Notes: generated by a model not told the origin, from the sequence alone. A DNA stretch of 64,000 bases from Oligoflexia bacterium (GCA_903895855.1 CAITVN010000132.1:1-64000), one strand, 5' to 3'; counted from the stretch's first letter, positions 27,498-37,456 are shown. Translations and numbers: made by a program.

Positions 27498-29136
27498 TTT
27501 GCTGCCCTTTTGTTGCCTCTTTTGAAGCCCTAATGAAAGAGTGAAACAACGGATGCGGTGACAGTGGCCGACTCAGCAACTCAGGATGAAACTGACATCC
27601 CAAGAACCAACGATGATTGGGAAGTTCGACCATTTCAACTAGTTCTGCACCATTTGATCCGATCCATTTACCCGATACCACCAACCCTTTTTCTTCAAGC
27701 GTCGGCCTAAATTCATTATTCACCTCATAGCGGTGCCGATGTCTTTCAGAAATTTGGGGTTTGCCGTAAGCCTCAAATGCCTTCGTTACTTTTCCATTTT
27801 GCTTATTTAAAATATGACACTGATAAGCACCCAGGCGCATCGTGCCGCCTTTTTCTTTGACTTCTTTTTGACTTTCCATCAGGTCAATCACATTTTGATT
27901 CCCATCGGCACGAAACTCGGCCGAATGCGCAGTTTTCAATCCGCAAATATTTCTAGCAAATTCGATCACGGCCAATTGCATGCCGAGGCAAATTCCAAAA
28001 AATGGCAATCCCTCTTCTCTGGCATAGCGAATCGCTTCAATTTTTCCTTCAATACCTCGTTCGCCAAAGCCCCCCGGAACCAAGATGCCATCGACCGATT
28101 TCAGCGGAGTCAAATCTCCGGTCTTTTCGATTTCTTCGCTATCGATATAAACCATGTTCACGCGAACGTCATTTGAGACCCCACCGTGAATCAGTGCCTC
28201 AGAAAGCGATTTGTAGCTGTCGCGCCAATCGGTGTATTTGCCCACAATGCCGATAGAAACTTCGCCTTTCGGTTTCTGAATCTTTTCGACCATCTTTTTC
28301 CACGCAGACAGATCTGGTCGGGCGGTCCAAATACCTAAGTGTTCAACCACTTTTTCATCGAGACCCTCTTCATGAAAATACAGGGGCACCTCATAAATAC
28401 TCGAAACGTCGATTGCACTAAACACATGGTCTGCTGACAAGTTACAGAATAAACCTATTTTCTCTTTAACTTCTTTCGGAAGATGGCGATCTGAGCGACA
28501 GAGCAAGATATCAGGCTGAATTCCAATTTCTCGAAGTTCTTTCACGCTGTGCTGAGTTGGCTTAGTCTTCAACTCACCAGCAGCTGCGATAAACGGCACT
28601 AAGGTCAAGTGAACAAATAGGCAGTTCTGAGGGCCCAACTCGACGCGCATTTGCCTGATCGCTTCTAAGAATGGCAAACTCTCGATATCACCAACGGTGC
28701 CTCCCACTTCTATGATCGTCAGGTCAATGTCTGCGCTGGCATCATGAATGTGGCTTTTGATCTCGTCTGTGATGTGAGGAATGACCTGTACCGTCTTACC
28801 CAGGTAACCGCCCGCACGCTCGCGACGAATGACCGCGTCGTAAATTCTACCTGTCGTAAAACTATTTTTTCGCGAAAAATGAGCGTTCTGCACAAATCGC
28901 GAGTAATGACCCAAATCTAAGTCAGTTTCTGCACCATCATCGAGAACAAAGACTTCACCATGTTGAAGCGGACTCATCGTTCCCGGATCGACATTCAAGT
29001 AGGGATCCATTTTTATCATGGTCACCTTGATACCGCGGGCTTCCATCAACATTCCAATCGATGCGGCACTGATGCCCTTGCCAATTGAAGACAAGACGCC
29101 ACCCGTCACGAATATCATTTTTTTTGCTTTAGCCAC
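27478..29136 (-). CDS. pyrG: CTP synthase
   Basis: CTP synthase aminates UTP to CTP using glutamine. The product (about 552 residues) has the synthase domain ([44 protein letters not shown] cut into motifs) and a C-terminal glutamine amidotransferase domain. The latter shows [11 protein letters not shown], the nucleophile elbow [16 protein letters not shown] and the His-Glu end [11 protein letters not shown]. The proposed start is GTG 29136 because AAGGGG lies 7 bases upstream; GTG 29142 and ATG 29118 are alternatives. The C-terminal residues RRLPGV are encoded by the second copy of the 27451-27497 hairpin repeat. Confidence 0.95.
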   Translation of the reverse strand: MAKAKKMIFVTGGVLSSIGKGISAASIGMLMEARGIKVTMIKMDPYLNVDPGTMSPLQHGEVFVLDDGAETDLDLGHYSRFVQNAHFSRKNSFTTGRIYDAVIRRERAGGYLGKTVQVIPHITDEIKSHIHDASADIDLTIIEVGGTVGDIESLPFLEAIRQMRVELGPQNCLFVHLTLVPFIAAAGELKTKPTQHSVKELREIGIQPDILLCRSDRHLPKEVKEKIGLFCNLSADHVFSAIDVSSIYEVPLYFHEEGLDEKVVEHLGIWTARPDLSAWKKMVEKIQKPKGEVSIGIVGKYTDWRDSYKSLSEALIHGGVSNDVRVNMVYIDSEEIEKTGDLTPLKSVDGILVPGGFGERGIEGKIEAIRYAREEGLPFFGICLGMQLAVIEFARNICGLKTAHSAEFRADGNQNVIDLMESQKEVKEKGGTMRLGAYQCHILNKQNGKVTKAFEAYGKPQISERHRHRYEVNNEFRPTLEEKGLVVSGKWIGSNGAELVEMVELPNHRWFLGCQFHPELLSRPLSPHPLFHSFIRASKEATKGQQRRLPGV

Positions 29137-29380
29137 TCGCACACCCCTTCATCGAACTTTTAACCTACCTAAATTGGGATTCGCAGATAAAACTCAAAAA
29201 ACCTTGAAGTTTGTCGCCAGAGTGAATTCCCAAAAAGACGCTAGGCGAAACAAAACTCTCACCACGCCCATGGGTTTTCAGTTTAGAAGTTAAGCCAAGT
29301 TGAATCAAGGAATTAAGATTTTAATGAGTGAGGTTTTCTGTTTGACAAGCTTTGAACACTTGTGAAGGGCTCAGCTCTAG

Positions 29381-29528
29381 CGGGTATCGGTTTTTTAGAT
29401 TCGGGTGTGGATATTTCTCAATTTTTTGCGACTCTTGCGAGGCAGGATGCCGAAAGCAAGAGAACACGATGTTTGCAGAGCAAAAAATTGAGAAATATCC
29501 ACACCCGAATCTAAAAAACCGATACCCG
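29381..29528. repeat. giant perfect inverted repeat (IR2)
   Basis: Left arm 29381-29429 and right arm 29480-29528 are perfectly complementary over 49 bp (outer end CGGGTATCGG, inner end ATTTTTTGC). The 50-base loop contains another 7-bp stem, CTCTTGC/GCAAGAG. It lies between the 3' end of the phosphoesterase gene (29620) and pyrG, both on the minus strand. It would act as a 3'-end structure for the signalling operon. No gene was found in 29137-29619. Confidence 0.95.
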
Positions 29529-29619
29529 ATACAAAGGCGAGGACGTCTTTGTCAAAGCTCTTCAAATACCTGGGTAGAAAATCAGGTACGACCTAGTCAG
29601 ATCTCTTTGCAAGAATCAC

Positions 29620-30714
29620 TTAGAGAACATCTGTTTCGGGCTTCCAGCGCCCCTTCCACTCTTTGAGTTGAGCTTTAGTTGTTTTTTCGCCGGCCTGCTG
29701 TTCGCTGTCGTGGGTTTCAGCCAAAACGTAGGTCAGCCTTGTGCGGGTACCGTAATCACTGAGATCAAGACTGGTCACTTCACTCCAAGTGCCTTCATTG
29801 ATGTAGAGCTTACCTTCTTTATGCTGGCGAAACCTCAGTATGTGGGTATGCCCAAAAATGACGATATGCAGGTCGGGTCTAGAATCTAGAATTTTCATGG
29901 CGACTTTGTCGTAATTCGGATAGATGGTGACTTCTTTCAAAAGCGCAAACGTGTTCTGAACCCCACCTCGAACCTGAAATCGGTTCTTAAAGAGTAAAGT
30001 CTGAAAAACAAAGTTGAGAGCCACCCCCACGGTCTTTAGGCTCCAAAAAAAATCGTGAAGGAACGCCCACCTGACGAAGGTCTGAAATGGCCTTGTTTTG
30101 TCGATATGCGGCCGTTGTTGCTTGATTTTCGGCAAACAGACCGCCACAAATTGCGAACCCCAGGGCAAATTGAGTACCGGTTCAGGAAGCCCCCTGGTTA
30201 AAAAAGGCCGATTCGGATCAAACCGCGCAAACCCTTCATACTGCTGGCCGTGCTCAACGTAAATTCCGTCAAACTCGTAAGAAATATCTCGAAATTCGAT
30301 ATGAGCTTCGCACACTTCTTTCAAGAAAGCTCTGGGCTGATCCCAGAGCATTCCCACATCGTGATTGCCAACCACGTAAACCAGTGATTTACCGGGCTGC
30401 TTAACAAATACTCGAAGTGCCTCAAAAAACTCTGGGTGCCCTTTGACGATTCGCTGCAAATTTCTGACCACACTTCGCTCAGTAATCAAGTGCGTGTGCA
30501 CCCCAAAGGTATCCATTTGGAGCAGGTCAAAAATATCGCCGTTTAAGATGAGCTCAACCGGTACCGTCGCGTAGTCTCCCGATGAGTAGTACTGTAAAAA
30601 TTCTGAAAATTCGCGGTCATGAATAAAGTCTTCTAGAATATTCTTAGTTCGATCACTGAGGTATCGACCACGGCTCAAATGCAAATCGCTCACAATCAAT
30701 CGAATCCGATTCAT
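29620..30714 (-). CDS. calcineurin-like metallophosphoesterase, LpxH-like
   Basis: The 364-residue product has the binuclear-metal phosphoesterase motifs in order: SDLHLS (D10, H12), LNGDIFDL, VVGNHDVGM, and a late VIFGHTHILRF. The pattern resembles UDP-2,3-diacylglucosamine pyrophosphatase (LpxH) and related enzymes, but the protein is about 120 residues longer than LpxH. The substrate is therefore open. Its start overlaps the stop of the GGDEF gene by 4 bases, so it belongs to that signalling operon. The C-terminal tail is Lys/Gln-rich and hydrophilic. IR2 follows downstream. Confidence 0.8.
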   Translation of the reverse strand: MNRIRLIVSDLHLSRGRYLSDRTKNILEDFIHDREFSEFLQYYSSGDYATVPVELILNGDIFDLLQMDTFGVHTHLITERSVVRNLQRIVKGHPEFFEALRVFVKQPGKSLVYVVGNHDVGMLWDQPRAFLKEVCEAHIEFRDISYEFDGIYVEHGQQYEGFARFDPNRPFLTRGLPEPVLNLPWGSQFVAVCLPKIKQQRPHIDKTRPFQTFVRWAFLHDFFWSLKTVGVALNFVFQTLLFKNRFQVRGGVQNTFALLKEVTIYPNYDKVAMKILDSRPDLHIVIFGHTHILRFRQHKEGKLYINEGTWSEVTSLDLSDYGTRTRLTYVLAETHDSEQQAGEKTTKAQLKEWKGRWKPETDVL

Positions 30715-32108
30715 TGCAATGTCAACCCCATTGGGGCTTCTGTACCTGATACGACAACGCTATTTCGAGAGGTGATTTTCGCGCCATACATGGCTTTGTC
30801 AGCAGCCTCTAAAATTTCATTTTTCGAAAGTGCATGTAACCCAAACACTGAAACACCAATCGAGACCGTGATTTTTAAACGCAACCCGCCTTCTGCCTCA
30901 AAAATCGTCTCTTCGACCATTCTTCGAATGCGTTCAGCCGCACCAAAACTAGATGAGATGTCACTTTGCGGAAGTATGGCAATAAACTCATCGCCACCGT
31001 ACCTAAACACCAAATCTGACTCGCGCAGACTTTTTTTGAGTTTCTCTGCGAGCTTTTTTAGTAGCTCAGTGCCAATGCGATGACCGTGCTGATCATTTAC
31101 TTTTTTGAAATGATCAATATCGACAAAAAGCACAGAAAATGACTGTTGTTTGACTGCATAGTTTTCAATTTCGCGATCAAGAATACGATCGAGGTATCGG
31201 GTGTTGTTCAGCCCGGTCACTTCATCAATCCAAACCAATGACTTGAAACCAGATAGTTTCTCAAACACTTCACCCGCCGCTTCAACTTGACTTTTGAGCA
31301 TGCGAACTCTCAATTCAAACTCATCGCCGAGCTCTGCCATTTCGGGCGACAGTACGACAAACGAAAGGTATTTCTGCGTACCCATCTTAAAACGGCACAC
31401 AAAGAGCGCCGGGGTTAACAACCCCTTATTAATTGTTTTTTGAACCTGACCTTTTTCAAACTGAGAAAAGGGCTTCAAAACTTCGAGGGTGACATTGAGA
31501 AGATCATCGAGCACCCTCTGTTCATCGGGCTGATTCGATTCATCACTACCCTCAAAAATAAATTTTTCTGGCATCGATTCTTCTGTTAGCTGCTCAAAGA
31601 CTCGCACAATTGGCGAATGCAACTCAGAAGAAAGGTACTGGCTAATCAAACGCACAAAATGAGTCGGTTCATCGCAAACAGACAACGCATGACAAACCTG
31701 AAAAAGGCGCAAGAATTTAGCACTATCTGAATTGTCTAGAGTCTGCCCTTTCTTACTCAATGTCTTCTTAACAACTAGCTGAAGGCTTTGCGGGTTAAAT
31801 GGACGCCTAAAGTAATGAGCCGCACCTTTTTGAATCGCTTCGACCGCCTCTTCAACTGAGGGTTCAGAAGAGATCACCACCACGCTCATCATTGGATTGA
31901 CTCGCCTAATTTTTTCGAGAACCTCAATGCGCTGTTTAGTATCTAAAATGGCGCAAGAATAGCTTAACTTAACTAAGCTTGTGAGCGAAGTATCTAGTGA
32001 ACCAATCCAATCAACGTGCTCTGCCTCGATCTCAAGCAAGAGTTCGCGCAGAAGGTCTGTTTCTAAAGAATCATCACAAACGATGAGTATTCGATTTTCA
32101 AGTGCCAT
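30711..32108 (-). CDS. response-regulator-like GGDEF protein, probable diguanylate cyclase
   Basis: The 465-residue protein has an N-terminal receiver domain (RILIVCDDSLE; acceptor candidate D56 in CAILDTKQR). The switch lysine position reads FRRPFNP, so arginine replaces the usual lysine. A central helical or GAF-like part follows, then a GGDEF domain with RYGGDEFIAIL (371-375). The inhibitory RxxD site is kept (RESD, 362-365). It should make cyclic di-GMP. It is transcribed with the pseudo-receiver gene (9-base gap) and the phosphoesterase (4-base overlap). Confidence 0.9.
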   Translation of the reverse strand: MALENRILIVCDDSLETDLLRELLLEIEAEHVDWIGSLDTSLTSLVKLSYSCAILDTKQRIEVLEKIRRVNPMMSVVVISSEPSVEEAVEAIQKGAAHYFRRPFNPQSLQLVVKKTLSKKGQTLDNSDSAKFLRLFQVCHALSVCDEPTHFVRLISQYLSSELHSPIVRVFEQLTEESMPEKFIFEGSDESNQPDEQRVLDDLLNVTLEVLKPFSQFEKGQVQKTINKGLLTPALFVCRFKMGTQKYLSFVVLSPEMAELGDEFELRVRMLKSQVEAAGEVFEKLSGFKSLVWIDEVTGLNNTRYLDRILDREIENYAVKQQSFSVLFVDIDHFKKVNDQHGHRIGTELLKKLAEKLKKSLRESDLVFRYGGDEFIAILPQSDISSSFGAAERIRRMVEETIFEAEGGLRLKITVSIGVSVFGLHALSKNEILEAADKAMYGAKITSRNSVVVSGTEAPMGLTLQ

Positions 32109-32117
32109 ACGATGTTT

Positions 32118-33947
32118 TTAAGAAGCTCTTTTTATGCCCAAAGCTTCTCGCTCTGCTGTTTCTACCTGATTTTGATCAAGTATTCCACCAGCAACCTTCA
32201 CCGCCTGGGTAACCCTAATGATTCTCTCACGCAAGTGAGCGTTGAGTTCTTTTTCACGGTTATACTGGTCTTGCAAGAGGTCCATGTTGAACTCGAGAAG
32301 GTCAATCTTGCGTTTGAGTTCAATGATCTTTGTTTCTCTCGCGGTTAGCAACGCTTCAGAGTCTTTTCTGATGATTTCAAGCCGATTTTCGAGTTCTTTC
32401 TCACGCACTCGAATTTTTCGAATATCAATTCTGACGCGCTCTTTGATTTTTTCAACTTCTGCCAGCGCTTCTTTGACTTGAGTTTCAAGTACTTTAGCTT
32501 TGTCTGCCTTTGACTGCGCCTCGAATTCGGCTTGTGAAAGCTTTTTCTCAAAGACTTCAGTCTGCATCATCATTTTGAGGTCGAAGTCGCTCAATTGCTT
32601 TGTTTTTTCTTCTAATTCATAGCCAATACTGGCTGACTTCGCTTTTTCACCTGAAATCTGCTCTTCAAGCTGACTCACTCTAGCTGTAGCTGACTTGAGT
32701 TGCATAGCAAGACTGGCCACATCTTGCTCGCGCAGTAAAAGATAATGTTTGAGAGTTTCTTGGTCTGGAGTCTTCGAGGCGCCACCTGGAATGATCGAGT
32801 CACCAATAGGCTGGGGCATCGTAAAACTGCCCCGTTGAGCCACGTCACGCCTTTCTTCTTCACTCGGCCCCGACTTGAGTACCGATCCCACTGGTCCAGG
32901 TGCAAAGAGATAGGGCATCTCTTCTTGCGCCAAATGATCACCTCTCAAGTCGTCTGGCAAATTTTCGTTCGACTCCTGAGAAGACTCTTGACCCTCACCA
33001 CTCAACTCAGCGGTTGGGGGATCACTCGGCACTCCCAGTGAAAAAAGATTTTCAGGGTTCACAGCTAGTTCAGCAACAGTTCCTGGCGATTCAAAAACGG
33101 GTGTTTCAAGGGCAAATTCAACCGGCGTTATCGGCAAAGCGGCTTCGATAGGTTCTTGTGGCTGAGCAGTCTCACGATCAACCGTCTGTTCTAACATCAA
33201 GGTGCCACCATCTGAGGCACCAATTGAGCCGATTTCAAGCCCGCTCGATTCAGTTGAGTGACTGCCTGCTGACTGACTAGCTGACTGATCGTTAAATCCT
33301 AAATCAAGTTCGAGTCCAGAGTCGTTATCACCGGTGGCAGGTTGAGACGCTACCTCCGGGACTACTGACGGGGCAACTGGCGACGAAACTGAAGAGGCAT
33401 CGTGTCCCGGCATCTCGAGTTGAATGCTCAGGTCACCGACCGCCGGCAAAAAACTAGAATTCGTGTGCACCGATGTGCCGTCTTCGAGAACGACACCTGG
33501 CGGATTGGCCGCCACGTCGCTAGATCCGTGAACGGGCCTAAACTGAGTGCCCAATACCCCCTCTAAGAGTTGGGTCAGTTCACCGATCGAGAACGGATAT
33601 TTTAAGTACGCATTGACTCCATCAACAGACGTTTGATGCCCGGCAAATTCTGAGTCGGCCCATTTCTCTGAAGTTAAAATGATTGGCAAATCAGCCTGAA
33701 CGGTGTCTTTTTTTAGCTTCGAAATGAGCCCAAGAGTCGATACCCCTTGCTGCGCCGATTCAGACACACCTTCGCGGTGTAGAATGGCCAGATCAACTGT
33801 TTTTCCGTGAAGCTGAAGCATTTGAAAAGCTTCATTCGCGTCACCGGGCTGCAAAATAGCCGCGCCTTGTGAGCGCAATGCGACGAGTACTTCGTGCTCT
33901 GCGTCGAAATGTGGGTTTAAAACCAGAATCTTCATCACAAGACTCAT
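32118..33947 (-). CDS. pseudo-receiver protein with long linker and C-terminal coiled coil
   Basis: The 609-residue protein starts with a CheY-like fold (MKILVLNPHFDAEHEVLVAL). The phosphate-accepting aspartate is replaced by histidine (VDLAILHREG, H57), so it probably does not take phosphate. A long Ser/Glu/Pro-rich linker (about residues 135-400) leads to a heptad-rich coiled coil (about 400-590; LREQDVASLAMQLKSATARV onward). Receiver plus coiled coil recalls motility and polarity scaffolds of myxobacteria (FrzS/AglZ), but that is analogy only. ATG 33935 is an alternative start. It heads the signalling operon and is divergent from the bactofilin operon. Confidence 0.7.
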   Translation of the reverse strand: MSLVMKILVLNPHFDAEHEVLVALRSQGAAILQPGDANEAFQMLQLHGKTVDLAILHREGVSESAQQGVSTLGLISKLKKDTVQADLPIILTSEKWADSEFAGHQTSVDGVNAYLKYPFSIGELTQLLEGVLGTQFRPVHGSSDVAANPPGVVLEDGTSVHTNSSFLPAVGDLSIQLEMPGHDASSVSSPVAPSVVPEVASQPATGDNDSGLELDLGFNDQSASQSAGSHSTESSGLEIGSIGASDGGTLMLEQTVDRETAQPQEPIEAALPITPVEFALETPVFESPGTVAELAVNPENLFSLGVPSDPPTAELSGEGQESSQESNENLPDDLRGDHLAQEEMPYLFAPGPVGSVLKSGPSEEERRDVAQRGSFTMPQPIGDSIIPGGASKTPDQETLKHYLLLREQDVASLAMQLKSATARVSQLEEQISGEKAKSASIGYELEEKTKQLSDFDLKMMMQTEVFEKKLSQAEFEAQSKADKAKVLETQVKEALAEVEKIKERVRIDIRKIRVREKELENRLEIIRKDSEALLTARETKIIELKRKIDLLEFNMDLLQDQYNREKELNAHLRERIIRVTQAVKVAGGILDQNQVETAEREALGIKRAS

Positions 33948-34043
33948 CGGCTACTCAAAGCACAAAATTTAGGTCATTTGAGATAGAAAACTGACACCAC
34001 AAATTGACAGCGCATCAACCCCTCGGATAAACTCATCGACACA

Positions 34044-34949
34044 TTGAAGAACTCTGCAAAGTCTCTAAAAATACCAAATCTGTTAAAACTGAACCAGAAA
34101 CTGACCGTAGCGGTCTTCAAGGACAACCTTCCTCCACGTACTTTTGATATTTCGCTGAGATGGTTTGACCGGCTCGGCTATCTTGCTCTCGCCATTTCTT
34201 TGACGATCGTTGGACTAATCTACGTGTCTTCACATTACTATTTTGAAAATTTGCGAAACTCTCCGGGAAAAGTTCGCTCAATTGAATCACAAATTTCTGA
34301 ACTCAGAGCTGAAAAAATCAAATTGCAAGCAGAACTTGAGAAAGCTCAAACTCAACCAGTGGCGATCCCGAACAGCCCAGCAGCCCAACCCTCCCAAGCT
34401 GCCGGCCAGTTGCAGGACCTCTCACTGGGAGCGTCGGCCCCACCACCTGGGCCTATCATCGCTCACCTTTCTGGAATCAATTACAATCAACTCAACTCAC
34501 TGCAACTCCTCTCTGCCGCAGACGGCTCGTTTCCCGACCCTTCGACATTAAAATTTCAACTGGTTCAGCCGAAAGCCCGCTGGAACGGCAAACTTCTCAA
34601 CTTCAAATACGCGGTCCAGTACGCCAAAGATGACGGCGGGAATCAACAAGGAAGAATCATCATCTTAGCCCGAGGAAAAGATCAATTCTTCGTGCATCCA
34701 AAAGGCAGTATTCAAATAGGAACCGCAGGGCCGTGGCTCGCCTCTGAAAAAGGAGAATACTTTAGCGTAAGCCGATATCGTGAGGGCCAAGCGCAGTTTG
34801 GTCCGGCAATATCAACTTCTTCAATTGAAGAAATCTGGATCTTATTTTTTGATTTAGAAAAACACCTACTTAAAATCGAGTCAGTTCCTGTTTCGGCGAC
34901 CCCAGCCAAAGGTCAGGTCGATGACTCACCGGAAGAGCCCAATGAATAA
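34044..34949 (+). CDS. single-pass membrane protein next to bactofilin
   Basis: The 301-residue product starts at TTG 34044; no upstream ATG is in frame. A basic N-terminus (LKLNQKLTVAVFKDNLPPRTFDIS) precedes one membrane helix (LGYLALAISLTIVGLIYVSS), then a short coiled coil (ESQISELRAEKIKLQAELEK, about 80-105). A Pro/Ala linker and a periplasmic domain without recognised motif follow. The N-terminal layout resembles membrane proteins that accompany bactofilins, often M23 peptidases, but no M23 motif is visible. It overlaps the bactofilin gene by 8 bases, which suggests the two proteins work together at the membrane. Confidence 0.6.
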   Translation: MKNSAKSLKIPNLLKLNQKLTVAVFKDNLPPRTFDISLRWFDRLGYLALAISLTIVGLIYVSSHYYFENLRNSPGKVRSIESQISELRAEKIKLQAELEKAQTQPVAIPNSPAAQPSQAAGQLQDLSLGASAPPPGPIIAHLSGINYNQLNSLQLLSAADGSFPDPSTLKFQLVQPKARWNGKLLNFKYAVQYAKDDGGNQQGRIIILARGKDQFFVHPKGSIQIGTAGPWLASEKGEYFSVSRYREGQAQFGPAISTSSIEEIWILFFDLEKHLLKIESVPVSATPAKGQVDDSPEEPNE

Positions 34950-35313
34950 CCCAACAAATAGCAGCAACCAGATTGAAGCGATTGGCATTACTGGGCGAGC
35001 CTTTAACCTGATTGCTGAAAACAGTCACTTAACGGGAACGATAAACCTCGATCAAATCAGCCACATTTACGGCAAGGTTGCGGGAACCATCAAGGCGGCA
35101 GCTGGCAGTCTGATTGTGATCAAGCCCTCTGGTCAGATTGAAGGTAAGATTGAGGCCGACTCAATCATCGTCGATGGATTTTTCGAAGGCGAACTGATCG
35201 CAACCGGTAAGGTCACCTTAAGCCGCACTGCACGCGTGCTCGGCAAAATCATTACCAACAATTTGGTGATTGAAAATGGAGCCTTTTTCGAAGGCGAAGC
35301 GATTCATCCCTAA
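34942..35313 (+). CDS. bactofilin
   Basis: Bactofilins are polymerising beta-helix cytoskeletal proteins that organise peptidoglycan enzymes and cell shape. The 123-residue product has the repeated beta-helix core: GTINLDQISHIYGKVAGTIK, SGQIEGKIEADSIIVDGFFEG and VLGKIITNNLVIENGAFFEG. GGAAGAG lies about 6 bases before ATG 34942. An in-frame ATG at 34921 would add seven residues with no better site. Coupling to the membrane protein gene and nearness to a lytic transglycosylase gene point to a cell-wall role. Confidence 0.88.
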   Translation: MNNPTNSSNQIEAIGITGRAFNLIAENSHLTGTINLDQISHIYGKVAGTIKAAAGSLIVIKPSGQIEGKIEADSIIVDGFFEGELIATGKVTLSRTARVLGKIITNNLVIENGAFFEGEAIHP

Positions 35314-35370
35314 ATCCCAACCTTTTGGAAATTTTTGCCTAGCGTAGCCCGAAGCTTCATCTGCTAATAT

Positions 35371-36999
35371 TTGACAGTGGTAAGAGCATTTCACGAACTG
35401 ATCATTTTGCTGGCGCTGGGGTTCTTTTTGTATTGCATGCATGCGATTGCGAGCCCGGCTAGCTGCGACCGCTCACCGTCACTTGACCAACAATATACCG
35501 ACACGATACGCGATACCGAACTGATTGCTGCAAAGGTTGGATTTAGTATTTCAGAAACCAAATCATCTGAAGAGGCCGATCGCTACATTAGTTGCTACCA
35601 AAGTTCACAGGGCAAGAAATTCGACAACCTCTACCAATCTAAAATCAAAGGATGGATCAAGAAAGCAGCCACCTCATTTGGCATCGACGAAATTCTACTC
35701 AAGTGCCTTTTCTTTCGAGAGTCCGGTGGGTGGGTGGGTGAAACCAGCTCGGCGCCTGCCTATGGCATCACCCAGACCAAAAAAGATTCAATCGAATCGG
35801 TAAATCAGCTCTTTGTGAAATACGACAAAGAAAAAGTCACTGAACTACTAGACGAAAAAAAAGAAGACCTCAAAACACGCATGACGGTCACCCTACCTAA
35901 GATGCACGAGAAAAAAGCAACACGCCAGATAGCACAAGAAGAAGAAAGCATTCGGGTATTGAAAGTGCAAATCACTAACCTAGAATTTCGCATCAGAGTG
36001 GCTGAACAATGGAAAAACTACTGGGCCGGAATTGGGCAACCCTCGCCAAAAAATGTCTCAATAGACGACGTCGTTTCAGTTGACAAGACCGGAGTCAAAG
36101 CAGACCGTGCGATCGAAACTTCAATCGCAGTGGGTGCCGCTTGGCTCAACCGCGTGATGATTGACTTCAAAGACAAGAAAAAACCCAAAGCACTCACCGC
36201 CGATTTTGATCGCGCTGTCATGATTGCTGGCGCTTACAATACCGGATCAGGAAAAATGGCTCACACTTGCCCGCTCGAGCAAGGTAAACTGTCACAGTGC
36301 TTAGCAAAGTTCCCGAGCGACAGTGAACCCGTTAGGCACATGAAGAGCATTGAAAATTGTATGAAACGAGGAAACAACAACCCGCCAGACGGAACAGGCA
36401 AACGAAACTGCACGGCCAGTCACTGGCCGAACCTACCGCTGATTGGCCTCATCGGTTTCATCATGACCACCCCAACCTTTGCAGGCGACAAAGTCGTTGA
36501 TTTCAAACCCCTGAATCACTGGGCCAGGCAAAAACAAAAAACTCTGACCGATAGCTGCGAAAAACAGACTTTGACCGAGTACCTCAAGGCCTACAACTCA
36601 ATTGAAGCTGAACTTCGAGAAAAAACTCGGAAATTTACTGAAGAGACCTGGAAACAAGTAGCGCTAAGCTTGAGCCGGTCAGATGAACCCTTCACTGACT
36701 TGATCACACAACTCTATGGTCACACCTTGCCCGATGTTTTTCCGTGGGCAGAAGCTTTTAGAAATTGTGGATTGCATCTCAAAGACTTGAACGAGGCCCT
36801 AGAGAAAAAATTAGCCCCATCACAACCAAAAACCCAAACCCCACAGGCTTCAAAAACACTCAGTCAGTCCACAATTGAATGGCGACTCAACGATTCTTTC
36901 ACTTTATGGAAAGCTTGTTTGGGGGCCAGCGATTTCAAAACTGGCGCCCCAAAATTCACTCAGCCGTTTTTCAACTGTTACGATCGGTTTGTACACTAA
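35371..36999 (+). CDS. secreted lytic-transglycosylase-like protein (SLT fold)
   Basis: The 542-residue product begins with an export signal (LIILLALGFFLYCMHAIAS). The SLT-type core has FGIDEILLKCLFFRESGGW, with the likely catalytic glutamate in the RESGG motif. AYGITQTKKDSIESVNQLF and the late AGAYNTGSGKMAH complete the lysozyme-like fold. Between them lies a charged coiled insert (about residues 150-215). Such enzymes cut peptidoglycan glycan chains. The start is unclear: TTG 35371 or GTG 35377. The end carries NDSFTLWKA, also found in the small secreted protein at 46708. It follows the bactofilin gene, suggesting localised wall cleavage. Confidence 0.7.
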   Translation: MTVVRAFHELIILLALGFFLYCMHAIASPASCDRSPSLDQQYTDTIRDTELIAAKVGFSISETKSSEEADRYISCYQSSQGKKFDNLYQSKIKGWIKKAATSFGIDEILLKCLFFRESGGWVGETSSAPAYGITQTKKDSIESVNQLFVKYDKEKVTELLDEKKEDLKTRMTVTLPKMHEKKATRQIAQEEESIRVLKVQITNLEFRIRVAEQWKNYWAGIGQPSPKNVSIDDVVSVDKTGVKADRAIETSIAVGAAWLNRVMIDFKDKKKPKALTADFDRAVMIAGAYNTGSGKMAHTCPLEQGKLSQCLAKFPSDSEPVRHMKSIENCMKRGNNNPPDGTGKRNCTASHWPNLPLIGLIGFIMTTPTFAGDKVVDFKPLNHWARQKQKTLTDSCEKQTLTEYLKAYNSIEAELREKTRKFTEETWKQVALSLSRSDEPFTDLITQLYGHTLPDVFPWAEAFRNCGLHLKDLNEALEKKLAPSQPKTQTPQASKTLSQSTIEWRLNDSFTLWKACLGASDFKTGAPKFTQPFFNCYDRFVH

Positions 37000-37019
37000 A
37001 TCCAAAAATGCACTGTTAA

Positions 37020-37412
37020 TTAGTTCTTGAAACCACTATCGACCCACTCCTTGAACACGGCAATATTCTTTGCCGAAGGGCCCGACAATTTTGAAGCCGG
37101 TGGAGGCATGTCGCCACCTGACATTTCTTCAAGCATCTTCGCCGCTTCAACCCTTACATTATCTTCGCTATCGAAAATCAAGGTTGCCCGATCAAATTTG
37201 GCTGCATTTTTTTCTCTATGACACGACGTGCAGTTTTTCTGAATGAGTCCTGCGTTAAGTGAGGTCCAATCTGGACTCAAAATGGCCTCAGTCAAAGGCT
37301 GTTCGATCGGGGCAGAAGTTGAACTTCCACACGCACCCAATAACGCAGACAAAACAACCAAAACCCCGGTGATCAAAATTCGAAATCCTATTTTTAAATT
37401 GTATTTGTTCAT
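37020..37412 (-). CDS. small lipoprotein with one c-type heme site
   Basis: The 130-residue product has a lipobox (LLGAC) after a hydrophobic signal, so it is a lipid-anchored periplasmic protein. It has one heme-binding CTSCH and a later MPPPASKLSG with a possible methionine ligand. It resembles monoheme domains of cytochrome-containing lipoproteins. A promoter (TTGAGC, 16 bases, TATAAC; 37456-37429) and AAGGA lie upstream. It converges with the transglycosylase-like gene. Confidence 0.8.
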   Translation of the reverse strand: MNKYNLKIGFRILITGVLVVLSALLGACGSSTSAPIEQPLTEAILSPDWTSLNAGLIQKNCTSCHREKNAAKFDRATLIFDSEDNVRVEAAKMLEEMSGGDMPPPASKLSGPSAKNIAVFKEWVDSGFKN

Positions 37413-37428
37413 ATTTTTTTCCTTTTTT

Positions 37429-37456
37429 GTTATACCGGTGTTGACCTACCGCTCAA
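37429..37456 (-). promoter_or_regulatory. sigma-70 promoter of the heme lipoprotein gene
   Basis: On the minus strand TTGAGC (37456-37451), a 16-base spacer and TATAAC (37434-37429) lie 17 bases before the ATG at 37412, leaving a very short leader with AAGGA as ribosome site. Confidence 0.55.

Noticed and set aside
34257-34274. A near copy of the palindrome (AACTCTCCGGGAAAAGTT, 15 of 18 bases)
   Set aside because: It lies in coding sequence away from any HNH gene and is not itself symmetric, so it is probably chance.
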